Numbered from the stretch's first letter, positions 25,398 through 34,958 are shown. The stretch: DNA of 64,000 bases from Alistipes sp. (GCA_017555905.1 JAFZFP010000021.1:87138-151137), one strand, 5' to 3'. A program made the numbers and translations. Notes: generated from the letters alone by a model not told the origin.

Positions 25398-26909
25398 TTA
25401 GAGGTCGTGACCGCAGTACGACAGGTTAAAACTCTTGTTGTTGATAGGGAAGTCCGAGATGCCCTCCGAGCGAACGGCAATGGCGAGGCCGAGCCAGTTG
25501 TGGAGGCTTGGATCCTTAATCTTGTACTTCACAATCTCGCCCTCGCCATTGGTAAGGGCTACGTGGCAAATCTCACCTCGCCAGCCCTCTACAAGGCTAA
25601 AGGCAAGGGCATCGCCCTGGAGTGTAGCGTTGTAATCGGGTGCAGGGATATCGCCTTGAGGCTTATAGTTAGCCAAGGCGCTCTCGATGTAGTCGGCACT
25701 CTGAAGCACCTCGTCCATACGTGTTGCAAGGCGCGACATAACGTCGCCATCGTGCTTGAGGATTGGCTCGTGCTTAATCTCGGTATAGTAGCCTGAGGGG
25801 TGTGTAGCGCGGAGGTCTCGCAAAAGACCACTCGCACGTGCTGCCTGACCCACACCACCGATTGTCTCCATCTCGCTCTTTGGTACTAAGCCACACTGCT
25901 CGAAACGGGCCAAGAGTGATGGCGACTCCATAATGTCCTCGCGCACCTCGTTGTAGCGACGGCGTACCTCGCTGATATTTTTGCGGATGAGGGCTATCTT
26001 CTGCTCAGTGAGAGGGTGGTTGCTACCGCAAGGGCGGATGACGCTCTTGCCGAAGCGGTTGCCACACCACGCCTGAGAGGTGTTGATGGTCACGGTACGG
26101 AGAGCCTCACAAGCCACCTGATAGAGTTGGAAACCGATATCCGTAGCCAAAGCACCCGTATCAGCAAGGTGCATAGCGATACGCTCCAACTCGATGGCTA
26201 TCATACGCTCAAGGCTGAGGCTCTTCGAGGCTTTGAAGCCCGCGAACTTCTCAACCACCTCGGCGTATGCTGTGGCGTGACCCACGGCAGTATCTCCAGC
26301 GATAGACTCCGCAATGAGGGTCTGGCGCAAGCGGTTCTGGTTGCGTACCATCTCGCCCTCAACTCCTCGGTGCTGGTAGCCCAAGGCGATCTCGAGGTGG
26401 AGTACCTGCTCGCCAGCGCAGATGAAGCGGAAGGCGCCTGGCTCGATGATACCTGCGTGGATAGGACCTACGTTCACCTCGTGCAACTCCGCACCCTCGA
26501 TAGAGTAGAATGGGTAACTATCCATTGTTGAGGCTTTGTCACGACGGTCGTGGCTGAAGCGCAAGGGCTTGAGCCAAGGGTGGCTGTCGAATGGCACACC
26601 ATAGAGTTCGTGAATCTCGCGCTCGAAGGGGTGGAACGCAGGGTGTAGGGCTGTGAGTGATGCCAATCCCTCGCTATAGTAGTCTGGAACGAAGGAGGTT
26701 ACGAGGACCTCGGAAGTGGTGTCGTCCAGAAGGATGAGGAAGAACTTGAGTCCGTTCTCAATCTCGGTAGCGAAGTAGTGGCCTATGTGGTAGCGTCTCT
26801 GTGCCATACGCTCCTTGAGGTCGTTGTAGAGTTCAACGTACTCCACTACGGGGATGTCGCTCAGGGCGATATGTGAGGCGCAGTTATTTGTTACGTGATA
26901 TAGTTTCAT
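25398..26909 (-). CDS. Hydrogenase-4/complex I-like large subunit without NiFe ligands (fused 30-kDa/49-kDa type)
   Basis: This 503-residue HyfG/HycE-type protein has an N-terminal NuoC-like domain (about 1-125, with HPFEREIHELYGV) joined to a NuoD/large-subunit domain starting at VGPIHAGIIEPGAF (about 147). In NiFe hydrogenases the first motif is RxCGxC; here it reads E-S-I-Ala204-G-D-Thr207. The C-terminal DPCxxC motif is N-L-Ser497-Y-C-Gly500. Both cysteine pairs are therefore missing, so hydrogen chemistry at a NiFe site is not possible. This fits the energy-converting hydrogenase-related (Ehr) class. No maturation genes are nearby. The gene lies 4 bases from the HyfF-like gene and 12 from the small subunit. 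Confidence 0.87.
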   Translation of the reverse strand: MKLYHVTNNCASHIALSDIPVVEYVELYNDLKERMAQRRYHIGHYFATEIENGLKFFLILLDDTTSEVLVTSFVPDYYSEGLASLTALHPAFHPFEREIHELYGVPFDSHPWLKPLRFSHDRRDKASTMDSYPFYSIEGAELHEVNVGPIHAGIIEPGAFRFICAGEQVLHLEIALGYQHRGVEGEMVRNQNRLRQTLIAESIAGDTAVGHATAYAEVVEKFAGFKASKSLSLERMIAIELERIAMHLADTGALATDIGFQLYQVACEALRTVTINTSQAWCGNRFGKSVIRPCGSNHPLTEQKIALIRKNISEVRRRYNEVREDIMESPSLLARFEQCGLVPKSEMETIGGVGQAARASGLLRDLRATHPSGYYTEIKHEPILKHDGDVMSRLATRMDEVLQSADYIESALANYKPQGDIPAPDYNATLQGDALAFSLVEGWRGEICHVALTNGEGEIVKYKIKDPSLHNWLGLAIAVRSEGISDFPINNKSFNLSYCGHDL

Positions 26910-26913
26910 AGCG

Positions 26914-28329
26914 TTAGCCGATATTTACAATAACGTCAATAGCATCTTTGAGGAAGGCTGGTTGCCATACACCGAACACCATAGCCACGAGCAGAAGTAG
27001 TGCTGCGCAGTATGAGAGGCGACGGTTTACCTCCGAGAGGTGTAACTCATCCTGGTTGCTGTGGTAGCCCAAGCGGAGTGTGCGACCCCAGATAGAGTAG
27101 ATTACAACACACATAAGTATTAGCATTGCCAAAAGCAACCACCAACTACCCACCGATACAATCTCGGTGAAGATCATCACCTCGGAAACGAAGAGTGGTG
27201 ATGGTGGGAAGGCCAAGAGTACCAAGGTGCCGACGATAAAGCCGATAGCACCCACACGGTTGATGTTCATATAGTTACCGATGCGGTTGATGCTGTAACT
27301 ATCGTAGATGTGGCGCATAATGCCCACCTGATAGAATACCGAACTCTTAACCAACGTGTGGCTCATAACGTGGAATACCGCAGCCCAAAGGCCGATGCCA
27401 CCAATACCCATACCGATAGCCACGATACCCATATTCTCGACAGTAGAGTAGGATAAGAATCGTTTGTAGTTGTTGGTACGGCGGAGGAACATAGCACCCA
27501 CGGCCAACGACAAGATACCGATGAGGATGAGCAGGTGACGCGCCCATACGAATACCTCGGTGCTTGCGTAGAGCGAGTAGATGCGGTAGATAGAGATGAA
27601 ACCAGCATTTACCAAGGCGGTAGAGATGAATGCAGAGGCTGGGGCTGGTGCAGCGTAGTTAGCATCGACACCCACGGTGTATAGTGGGAAGATCTCCATC
27701 TTACAGCTGTAGCCTACCACGATAAGAAGGAATGCAACCTTGAGGTACAGAGGGTTGCCCTTGCTGATAACCTCCTGAAGGGCTGTATAGTCCAACGAGC
27801 CGTGTTCTGCGACGGTAGAGAGCAGAAGGATGCCGAGATATGCCATAGCGATACCTGTAGAGCATACGAAGATATACTTCCACGTAGCCTCCAACGACTG
27901 CTTGAACTCGCGGTGGTAGATGATACCTGCCGAGCAGATTGTGGTAGCCTCAAGGAATACCCAAGTCATAGCCACGTTGTGTGAGTAATAGACGCAGGTG
28001 ATGGCTACCGAGAGGAGCATAAGCAGGGTGTAGTAGGTCTTGTATGAGTTGGTAGAGACGTTCTCGGCCTTGAGGTACGACGACGAGAAGAGCAACGAGA
28101 AGCCTAAAACCACGGTAAGCAACAAGTGGAATACTACGGCGAGGGTGTCGGCACGGAAGATGGTGAGCATCACTCTGTCTACCTGACCTAAGCCGAGGAG
28201 TAGGGCGATGGCCGCAACCTGCACAACCCAGAAGAGGCCTGCAATGATGTTTGTAGCACGCTCAGAGCGTACTGCAAGTGGTGCTACTGCCAAGAGTAGC
28301 GAGAGTATGATATATGCGAGCATTTCCAT
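26914..28329 (-). CDS. HyfF-like antiporter/proton-pump membrane subunit
   Basis: This 471-residue, highly hydrophobic protein belongs to the NuoL/M/N-Mrp antiporter family, most like HyfF, with about 13-14 membrane segments. The key pump residues are visible: Glu in the TM5 motif TWVFLEATT, Lys in VGYSCKMEIFPLYTVG, and a Lys in VMSHTLVKSSVFY. It should carry protons or Na+ across the membrane as part of the six-subunit complex. It lies 5 bases after the HyfE-like gene. Confidence 0.87.
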   Translation of the reverse strand: MEMLAYIILSLLLAVAPLAVRSERATNIIAGLFWVVQVAAIALLLGLGQVDRVMLTIFRADTLAVVFHLLLTVVLGFSLLFSSSYLKAENVSTNSYKTYYTLLMLLSVAITCVYYSHNVAMTWVFLEATTICSAGIIYHREFKQSLEATWKYIFVCSTGIAMAYLGILLLSTVAEHGSLDYTALQEVISKGNPLYLKVAFLLIVVGYSCKMEIFPLYTVGVDANYAAPAPASAFISTALVNAGFISIYRIYSLYASTEVFVWARHLLILIGILSLAVGAMFLRRTNNYKRFLSYSTVENMGIVAIGMGIGGIGLWAAVFHVMSHTLVKSSVFYQVGIMRHIYDSYSINRIGNYMNINRVGAIGFIVGTLVLLAFPPSPLFVSEVMIFTEIVSVGSWWLLLAMLILMCVVIYSIWGRTLRLGYHSNQDELHLSEVNRRLSYCAALLLLVAMVFGVWQPAFLKDAIDVIVNIG

Positions 28330-28334
28330 CGTAG

Positions 28335-28961
28335 TTAGTCTTTAATAGAGGTTAGAGCATCGGTCTCGTCCGAGTGGATGTCGTTGTCCAAACGCTGGAG
28401 GAACATACCGAGGATGAGGATCGAGATAAGGATATCGAGCATAATGGCGATGTTGATAAGCATAGGCAACTCAACACCGATAGCCATCGAGAAGAGGAAT
28501 ACACCATTCTCGATAACCAAGAAGCCGACAAGGTGGGCAAATACTCGCTTACGCATCACGATAAGGATAAGGCCTGAGAGCAAGGCGTAGAGGGCTACAC
28601 CGAAGAATATCATATCGGTACGCTGGTCGGCCATATAGTAGGTTATGGTGCAACTTGCCACCAAGGCCACAATCGACATCGCCAAAGCACCGAACTGCGA
28701 CGATGAGGAGTGGATGCGGTTAATCTTGGTCTTGTTGATGACGTGGAGCAAGATTGCAGGGATGACCATCGCCTTGAAGATAAGGGTCTCAATGATGATG
28801 AAACTCATCTCCATAGGGTGGAACTCGTGCATACGTGCTATGGCGATACCAAAGAGCAACAATCCCTGAAGGGCAAGGATGGTTGTATGGTTGCGGAAAC
28901 GGTCAGCTATGGCTAAATAGATGAGCGTTAGGACGTAGAGAATAATTAATGATAGTATCAT
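28335..28961 (-). CDS. HyfE-like membrane subunit (NuoK-like region)
   Basis: This 208-residue membrane protein with about six helices matches HyfE in size and pattern. It starts with short hydrophobic helices and a cytoplasmic loop (RFRNHTT), has an EMSFIIIETLIFKAMVIPAIL segment with membrane-embedded Glu and Lys, and a NuoK-like second half (GFLVIENGVFLFSMAIG, with Glu). HyfE-type subunits link antiporter modules in hydrogenase-4 complexes. It sits between the HyfC-like and HyfF-like genes with gaps of 9 and 5 bases. Confidence 0.83.
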   Translation of the reverse strand: MILSLIILYVLTLIYLAIADRFRNHTTILALQGLLLFGIAIARMHEFHPMEMSFIIIETLIFKAMVIPAILLHVINKTKINRIHSSSSQFGALAMSIVALVASCTITYYMADQRTDMIFFGVALYALLSGLILIVMRKRVFAHLVGFLVIENGVFLFSMAIGVELPMLINIAIMLDILISILILGMFLQRLDNDIHSDETDALTSIKD

Positions 28962-28970
28962 AGGTATCTC

Positions 28971-29888
28971 TTAGATTTCGATGTTTTGAATGAGTAGGAA
29001 TCCTGTGAGCAACACGAGGGCCGACATTGCAACGATGGTCAGGATGAATGTGGCATTGCGTGAAAGTTTGTTACGAGCCCTGAACGACTCCACAACACCG
29101 ATGGCAATACCCGTAGCAAGGATAGCCAAAGGCGCTGCAAACCACCAGTGGAACGAGAAGGCCACAGCCACGGCATTTGCTGCGATGATGGCAAAGATGG
29201 CGTTCTTGAGCCAACCTGCGATATGGATAAGTGCCATATCTACACCCGAGTAGTCGAGACACATAACCTCGTGAATCATCGTAAGTTCGAGGTGGGTCTT
29301 TGGGTCATCCACAGGGACACGGCCAGCCTCGATAATCATAATGACAACGAAGACGTATGCCACCAACAGAAGTACGATGGTGAGGTTCATATTGAGTTCC
29401 TGCGCTGTGGCGAAGATGTCAGCGAACGACGAGTAGCCACAGAAGAGGGCGAGGGTTGCCATACCCATCATCAGGGCAGGCTCGACCAAAGCGCCGTAGA
29501 GTGCCTCACGTGCAGCACCCATACCCTCGAAAGAACTTCCCGTATCCATAGCCGCCAGGACAATAGCCACACGCGAGAGGGCGAGCAGGTAGGCCACAAA
29601 CACGATATCACCGTGGAACGAGAGCAGTGGCTCAAGGTCGGCAATAGGGATGAAGAGGAAGGCCAAGAGTGTCGCACCGAGATATACCACGGGGGCGATA
29701 CGGAAGAGGGCTGTTGTAGTAGTTGAGTAGACTGCGCCCTTACGTAGTAGCAAGTTCACGTTGTAGATGTGCTGGAGAAAGCGGATACCCTTTCTTCCAG
29801 CCAACAGAGCGCGAGTACGGTTGATGACACCCGTAATGGAGAGCGCCACGACAACCATAAGTAGTGTATTTAGTAGTTTTACCAACAT
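28971..29888 (-). CDS. HyfC/NuoH-like membrane anchor subunit
   Basis: The 305-residue protein has about eight membrane helices and the signatures of the HycD/HyfC/NuoH family: GRKGIRFLQHIYN in the first loop and the charged EAGRVPVDDPKTHLELTMIHE loop (about 195-215) that faces the peripheral subunits and, in complex I, helps form the quinone pocket. Membrane acidic residues are kept. In this complex it would join the redox-like arm to the pump subunits. It lies 12 bases after the HyfB-like gene. Confidence 0.88.
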   Translation of the reverse strand: MLVKLLNTLLMVVVALSITGVINRTRALLAGRKGIRFLQHIYNVNLLLRKGAVYSTTTTALFRIAPVVYLGATLLAFLFIPIADLEPLLSFHGDIVFVAYLLALSRVAIVLAAMDTGSSFEGMGAAREALYGALVEPALMMGMATLALFCGYSSFADIFATAQELNMNLTIVLLLVAYVFVVIMIIEAGRVPVDDPKTHLELTMIHEVMCLDYSGVDMALIHIAGWLKNAIFAIIAANAVAVAFSFHWWFAAPLAILATGIAIGVVESFRARNKLSRNATFILTIVAMSALVLLTGFLLIQNIEI

Positions 29889-29900
29889 AGCATCAAATAT

Positions 29901-31886
29901 TTAGAGAATACCTACGATAGTGAGGATGAGTACTACGATGAAGAATACCAACGCAAAGGTGATGTAGTTGTTTACGCGGCCAGTGCGCAGACGCATAACC
30001 CACTCGTTGATGCGGTGCATAACCTTCATCCACCAGAGGCTGAACAGACTATCCATCTTATCCTTATGCTCGACCTGGTAGTTGTGTGGCGAAGGGAATA
30101 TCTCGCCCTTATCTACGGCACGGCCATCCACCTTATCCTTGATAAGAGGCTTGCCGATATTCTCAAGACCCTCCGAGAAGGACTCACCAGTGTACTGCAT
30201 ACGTATATTTGGGGCGGTGAAGCCACATCCCCAAGTAGGACCTTGGGCTATGGTGCGCTCGCTCTGTAGGCGATGCTTCAGCGCAAAGAGTAGAAGTACG
30301 ATGCTGATGAGTACCCAGCAGACACCACTCAACGCCTCAAGGGTTGGGGCGAAGTGGTTGATGGCGATGGCCTTATCTGCGCCAGAGATAGCCTCCGCTA
30401 CCATAGTGATTGGGCGGATGGCGAACTGTGGGAATAGACCGATGAAGAGGATAAACATCGCAGGGATGGCCATAGCGCCGATGCGGATGTTATCCACCTC
30501 GCTACTCTCGGCTACGTGGTGTGAGCGTGGAGAGCCGAGGAATACTACGCCATAGAGTTTGGTGAAGGCCAATACGGCGATACCGCCAATGAGCGAGAGG
30601 GCAATGATGCCAGCCACTGAGTAGAGTACCTCGTGGCCATCGCTAACGCCATTGAACATACCTATATATATAAGTAACTCTGATACGAAGCCGTTGAATG
30701 GTGGCAAGGCGCAGATCGCCATTGTCGCCATAAGCATAAGGATTGCCGTTACGGGCATATACTTAGCCAAGCCTCCCATCTGGTTCATTGTGGTAGTGTG
30801 GAGGCGCGAGTAGATGTTTCCTGCGCTGAGGAAGAGCATAGTCTTGAAGAGCGAGTGGTTTACGGTGTGGAGCAGTGCGCCACAGAGACCACACATACCG
30901 ATAAGGTCGCTACCTGCGGCGTGACCCACAGCAGCGATACCCAAGCCGATGAGGATGACACCGATATTCTCGATACTTGAGTAGGCCAACAAACGCTTAA
31001 TATCGTTCTGCATCGCTGCGAGGATGACACCCCAAAGTCCTGTGATGATACCCGAGAGAAGAACGATAAGACCTATGTCGAAGAGCAACTCGGTATTCTG
31101 GTCGATAGACTGCATAAGGCGCATAATACCATAGACACCCGTCTTAATCATTACGCCCGACATAATTGCCGATACGTGCGAAGGTGCTGCAGGGTGGGCC
31201 TCAGGGAGCCATACGTGCATAGGGAAGAGACCCGCCTTCATACCGAAACCGATGAAGAGGATTACGAAGAGTGGAAGTGGGGCCTCCATCTTGAAGTAAT
31301 CGACGATAGCCGAGAAGTTTGCCGAGCCAGTGACGTTGTACAAAAGCACAAAGCCGATAACTAAGAATATGAAGCCTATATGCATCATAACGAGGTAGTT
31401 AATCGCAGCGCGTCGCACATCCTGACGATCGGCCTCGAAGAGAATCAAGAGGAACGATGCGATGGTCATCAACTCCCACCAGAAGAGGAATGAGAAGCCT
31501 CCGCTCGACATCACCACCATCATCATCGACACCACCAACACCACAAGGCTTGAGTAGTGCAGCGAGATGTGGGCGGGCGAGAATCGGTTGAAGTAGCCTC
31601 CGACATACCCCTTAGAGTAGATTGTTGTGGTGATAGAAGCCACCGAAATAATGACCAAGAAGAGCGAAGTGAGTTTATCCACCACGATAGTCTCGTTGCC
31701 GAAGAGTGGCGAGTGGAACTCCGCTAAGGTCACAGGGCCATTGGCGAATGCCATAATAGCGAGGGTTATCGCTCCGATGGCCGAAAGAGCAACTGCGCCC
31801 GTAGCGACCCACACCTTATGGCGTAGCGGTGTGAGGAATATTGCTACGATGACACATACTGCCAACAGTAGAGTGTAAAAATACAT
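29901..31886 (-). CDS. HyfB-like antiporter/proton-pump membrane subunit
   Basis: The 661-residue protein has about 16 predicted membrane helices and belongs to the NuoL-like HyfB/HycC group. Pump residues are kept: Glu in LFWWELMTIASF, Lys and the following histidines in GMKAGLFPMHVWLPEAHPAAPSHVSA, and Lys in HTVNHSLFKTMLFLSAG. The C-terminal part has a soluble TWGCGFTAPNIRMQYTGESFSE segment typical of HyfB, then a last helix. It is the first subunit gene of the complex and follows rsmE by 16 bases. Confidence 0.9.
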   Translation of the reverse strand: MYFYTLLLAVCVIVAIFLTPLRHKVWVATGAVALSAIGAITLAIMAFANGPVTLAEFHSPLFGNETIVVDKLTSLFLVIISVASITTTIYSKGYVGGYFNRFSPAHISLHYSSLVVLVVSMMMVVMSSGGFSFLFWWELMTIASFLLILFEADRQDVRRAAINYLVMMHIGFIFLVIGFVLLYNVTGSANFSAIVDYFKMEAPLPLFVILFIGFGMKAGLFPMHVWLPEAHPAAPSHVSAIMSGVMIKTGVYGIMRLMQSIDQNTELLFDIGLIVLLSGIITGLWGVILAAMQNDIKRLLAYSSIENIGVILIGLGIAAVGHAAGSDLIGMCGLCGALLHTVNHSLFKTMLFLSAGNIYSRLHTTTMNQMGGLAKYMPVTAILMLMATMAICALPPFNGFVSELLIYIGMFNGVSDGHEVLYSVAGIIALSLIGGIAVLAFTKLYGVVFLGSPRSHHVAESSEVDNIRIGAMAIPAMFILFIGLFPQFAIRPITMVAEAISGADKAIAINHFAPTLEALSGVCWVLISIVLLLFALKHRLQSERTIAQGPTWGCGFTAPNIRMQYTGESFSEGLENIGKPLIKDKVDGRAVDKGEIFPSPHNYQVEHKDKMDSLFSLWWMKVMHRINEWVMRLRTGRVNNYITFALVFFIVVLILTIVGIL

Positions 31887-31902
31887 TGTTATTTAAGTTT
31901 GG

Positions 31903-32619
31903 TTATAACTTGTTTATTGTCGAGGTAATCACCGTAGCAACGAGTGCTGCGGTCTCGGTGCGAAGACGCTCCTTGCCGAGAGAGATTGCCTTAAATCCAT
32001 TCTCGAGTGCAAAGGTAATCTCTTCTTGCGAAAAATCACCCTCTGGACCAATTAAAATTAGCGTATTGTCCTCTTTTTTTACCAATTTACCAAGATATTC
32101 CCTCTCTCCGAGAGCATCGTTGCAGTGGGCGATAAATTTGTCGCCCTCGAAAGGCATCGTCACCACCTCCTTGAATGAGGTCATCGGATGGAGGGTAGGG
32201 TGGTAGGCCTTGAGCGACTGCTTGACAGCCGAGGTTATCACCTTCTCCTCGCGGTCGATTTTTATCTGACGGCGCTCGCTGTGGTCACACTCCAACGGAA
32301 ATACCTCATAAATACCAACTTCGGTAGCCTTTTCTAAGAACCATTCGAAACGGTCAATATTTTTTGTTGGGGCTACGGCCATCGTCAATTTGTAGGGTAG
32401 TGGCTCGTAATTTTGGGTAGTGTGAACAACCTCTACGGTACAACGTTTTACGTTGTCATCCACCACTTTACAGCGATAGAGGTTGCCTTTGCCGTCAGTG
32501 ATATGTAGTTCGTCGTCGAGCCTCATTCTTAGGACACGAATACAGTGTTTCGACTCCTCTTCGTTGAGTGTATAACGAGGAAGTGTAATGTCTGGAGCGT
32601 AAAATAGTTGCATTGCCAA
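31903..32619 (-). CDS. rsmE: 16S rRNA (uracil-1498-N3)-methyltransferase RsmE
   Basis: The 238-residue SPOUT methyltransferase has an N-terminal PUA-like domain (about 1-70) and the trefoil-knot SAM domain with LIGPEGDFSQEEI and SLGKERLRTETAAL. It methylates U1498 of 16S rRNA. Two starts are possible, ATG at 32619 or 32613; the second (MQLFYAPDI) looks more family-like and leaves a longer leader. The gene lies 16 bases before the hydrogenase-like operon in the same direction and is probably its first gene. Its promoter overlaps that of the divergent peptidase gene. Confidence 0.93.
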   Translation of the reverse strand: MAMQLFYAPDITLPRYTLNEEESKHCIRVLRMRLDDELHITDGKGNLYRCKVVDDNVKRCTVEVVHTTQNYEPLPYKLTMAVAPTKNIDRFEWFLEKATEVGIYEVFPLECDHSERRQIKIDREEKVITSAVKQSLKAYHPTLHPMTSFKEVVTMPFEGDKFIAHCNDALGEREYLGKLVKKEDNTLILIGPEGDFSQEEITFALENGFKAISLGKERLRTETAALVATVITSTINKL

Positions 32620-32646
32620 ATAAATTTGTTTAACTTTGCAAAGTTA
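32608..32646. promoter_or_regulatory. Overlapping divergent promoters on an 18-base palindrome
   Basis: TTAACTTTGCAAAGTTAA (32630-32647) is a perfect palindrome that contains a TAACTTTG -7 box on each strand (32631-32638 for the peptidase gene, 32639-32646 for rsmE). The plus promoter also has TTG at 32608-32610, 20 bases upstream. Only one polymerase could occupy the site at a time. Confidence 0.65.
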
Positions 32647-32663
32647 ATTAAAAAAAATTATAG

Positions 32664-34910
32664 ATGAAACGCCTTTTAACATTATCATCACTATTGTTTG
32701 CTATGACTATGAATCTATCGTGTAGTAGCGACGCAGTTGTCGAGACAGGTAACCCACTTCTTGATGAGTGGACAACCGAATTTGGTGTACCTCCATTCGA
32801 CAAAATAGAGACTAAGCACTTCGAGCCAGCCTTTATGGAGGCTATGAAGATGCACAACCAGGAGATTGAGGCCATCGTTAATGATGAGTCGGAGCCGACC
32901 TTCGAGAATACCATCGTAGCGATGGATAACGCTGGTATCAAACTCTGGGAGTTGAACCTTATCTTCGGTATGCTCTCATCATCGGATCTCGATGAGGAGA
33001 TGCAGGAGATTCAGAATCGTATGATGCCAGCCATCGAGAAGCACTACAACTCAATTATGCTCAACGAGGCACTTTTCGAGCGTGTTAAGGTAGTTTACGA
33101 CAAGCGTAATTCGTTGGGTCTCGATGCTGTGCAGTTGCGCCTTGTGGAGAAGAGTTATAACGACTTCGTGCGTTCGGGTGCTTTGCTCGAAGGCGAGGCT
33201 AAGGAGCGCCTTATGGAGATTAATGCCGAGTTGGCAGAGTTGTCTATTCGTTTCGGTAATAACCTCTTGGCTGAGAACGGTAGTTTCTTCCTCTTGCTCG
33301 ATGCTTCACAGGTAGCAGACCTCCCAGAGGGTGTTCGCAACCAGGCTGCTGAGGCTGCGAAGTCTATGGGTAAGGAGGGCTTTGTGTTCACTCTCGACAA
33401 GCCAAGTATGTTGCCATTCTTGACCTACTCAAAGAATCGTGATCTCCGTCGTGAGTTGTACAACGGCTATATTATGCGATGCAACAACGACAACGAGTTC
33501 GACAATAAGCAGTTGGCTGAGGATATGGCACGCTTGCGTGTTGAGAAGGCTAACTTGCTTGGCTTCAAGTCATACTCTCACTACGTTACTGACGACCAGA
33601 TGGCAGGTAATCCTGAGGCTGTTTACAAACTCCTCAACGAGATCTTCGAGCCAGCCTTGGAGTCTGCTAAGGGTGAGTTGGAGGAGATGAAGGCTCTCTT
33701 CGAGAAGGACTACCCAGGTGAGGCTTTCGAGAAGTCGGATTGGTGGTACTACGCTGAGCAGGTACGCCAGAAGAAGTATCAACTCGACGAGGATGAGATT
33801 CGCAAGTACCTCTCGTTGGATAATGTGCGCGATGGTATGTTCTACCTCGCTAACCGCCTCTATGGCATCACTTTCCGCCCTATCGTAGCACCTCGCTACC
33901 ATAAGGAGTGTACTATATATGAGGTGCTCGACGAGGATCAGTCACACATCGGCGTTCTCTACCTCGACCCATATCCACGTAAGTCTAAGAGCGGTGGTGC
34001 TTGGTGTGGTAACTTCACCGAGCAGCGCTACGTAAATGGTGAGCGCAAGGCACCAGTCGTAGGCATCGTTTGCAACTTCACACCTCCAGTAGGTGACACC
34101 CCATCGTTGCTCTCATTCGACGAGGCTGAGACTATGTTCCACGAGTTTGGTCACGCCCTCCACTTCTTGTTTGCAGATGTTCGTTACCGTGGTTTGACCG
34201 ATGTTGAGGGTGACTTTGTGGAGTTGCCATCACAGATTATGGAGAACTGGGCCTTCGAGCCAGAGATTATGAAGGAGTACGCTGTACACTACCGCACAGG
34301 TGATGTTATTCCTGACCGCTTGATTGCTAAGATGCAGAATGCGTCGCTCTTCAATCAGGGCTTCACAACCACCGAGTTGACTGCAGCAGCACTTATCGAT
34401 ATGGATATCCATACGTTGGAGACTTATACCGACTTGGATATCAACGACTTCGAGAAGTATAACCTCGCTACACGTCGTGGTCTTATCCCAGAGATTGAGC
34501 CTCGCTATCGCTATACCTACTTCGCTCACATCTTCAACGGTGGCTACTCTTCGGGCTACTACTTCTACCTTTGGGCAGAGGTTCTCGACAAGGATGCCTT
34601 CGCAGCATTTAAGGAGTCGAGCGATATTTGCGACAAGGAGCTTGCTCGTAGTTTCCGCTACGACCTCTTGGCGCAGGGTGGACAGCGTGCTGGTATGGAT
34701 ATGTATCGCACTTTCCGTGGCGCAAATCCCGACAAGACCGCTATGCTCAAGGCTCGTGGCTTGTGGAAGGAACCGGTAGAGGAGATCGTAGAGACCGAGG
34801 TCGTGGAGACTGCTCCAGAGGCTTTGGGTACATCTATCAAGGCCGATCCAGGTAAGCGTCCAATGATTCCTGTGAAGGAGACTAAGAAGCCTACGTTGGT
34901 TAATAAGTAG
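32664..34910 (+). CDS. M3 family metallopeptidase (peptidyl-dipeptidase Dcp-like), exported
   Basis: The 748-residue protein is a zinc peptidase of the thimet/Dcp (M3) family. It has a signal peptide with a possible lipidation Cys (NLSC, near residue 20). The family N-terminal PLLDEW...F and FENTIVAM blocks are present. The zinc site is complete: His493-Glu494-His497 in FHEFGHALH, followed by a third ligand Glu in DFVELPSQIMENW. It cleaves dipeptides or short peptides, probably in the periplasm. The C-terminal tail past about residue 690 is an extra charged stretch. A paralogue follows 96 bases downstream. Confidence 0.93.
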   Translation: MKRLLTLSSLLFAMTMNLSCSSDAVVETGNPLLDEWTTEFGVPPFDKIETKHFEPAFMEAMKMHNQEIEAIVNDESEPTFENTIVAMDNAGIKLWELNLIFGMLSSSDLDEEMQEIQNRMMPAIEKHYNSIMLNEALFERVKVVYDKRNSLGLDAVQLRLVEKSYNDFVRSGALLEGEAKERLMEINAELAELSIRFGNNLLAENGSFFLLLDASQVADLPEGVRNQAAEAAKSMGKEGFVFTLDKPSMLPFLTYSKNRDLRRELYNGYIMRCNNDNEFDNKQLAEDMARLRVEKANLLGFKSYSHYVTDDQMAGNPEAVYKLLNEIFEPALESAKGELEEMKALFEKDYPGEAFEKSDWWYYAEQVRQKKYQLDEDEIRKYLSLDNVRDGMFYLANRLYGITFRPIVAPRYHKECTIYEVLDEDQSHIGVLYLDPYPRKSKSGGAWCGNFTEQRYVNGERKAPVVGIVCNFTPPVGDTPSLLSFDEAETMFHEFGHALHFLFADVRYRGLTDVEGDFVELPSQIMENWAFEPEIMKEYAVHYRTGDVIPDRLIAKMQNASLFNQGFTTTELTAAALIDMDIHTLETYTDLDINDFEKYNLATRRGLIPEIEPRYRYTYFAHIFNGGYSSGYYFYLWAEVLDKDAFAAFKESSDICDKELARSFRYDLLAQGGQRAGMDMYRTFRGANPDKTAMLKARGLWKEPVEEIVETEVVETAPEALGTSIKADPGKRPMIPVKETKKPTLVNK

Positions 34911-34926
34911 GAGTACGAAATATGGT

Positions 34927-34958
34927 GTTGTAGGGCTGTCGCAAGGTGGCTCTACAAC
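34927..34958 (+). terminator. Hairpin between the two M3 peptidase genes
   Basis: GTTGTAG (34927-34933) pairs with CTACAAC (34952-34958). No T-run follows, so this may be an mRNA-stabilising or attenuating hairpin rather than a full terminator. Confidence 0.4.

Noticed and set aside
24624-31886. Functional NiFe hydrogenase or formate hydrogenlyase
   Set aside because: Both NiFe cysteine pairs and the proximal cluster ligands are missing, and no formate dehydrogenase or maturation genes are nearby.
24624-31886. Respiratory complex I (nuo)
   Set aside because: Gene set and order match HyfB/C/E/F/G/I; there are no NuoE, NuoF, NuoG, NuoA, NuoJ or NuoK genes as separate units.
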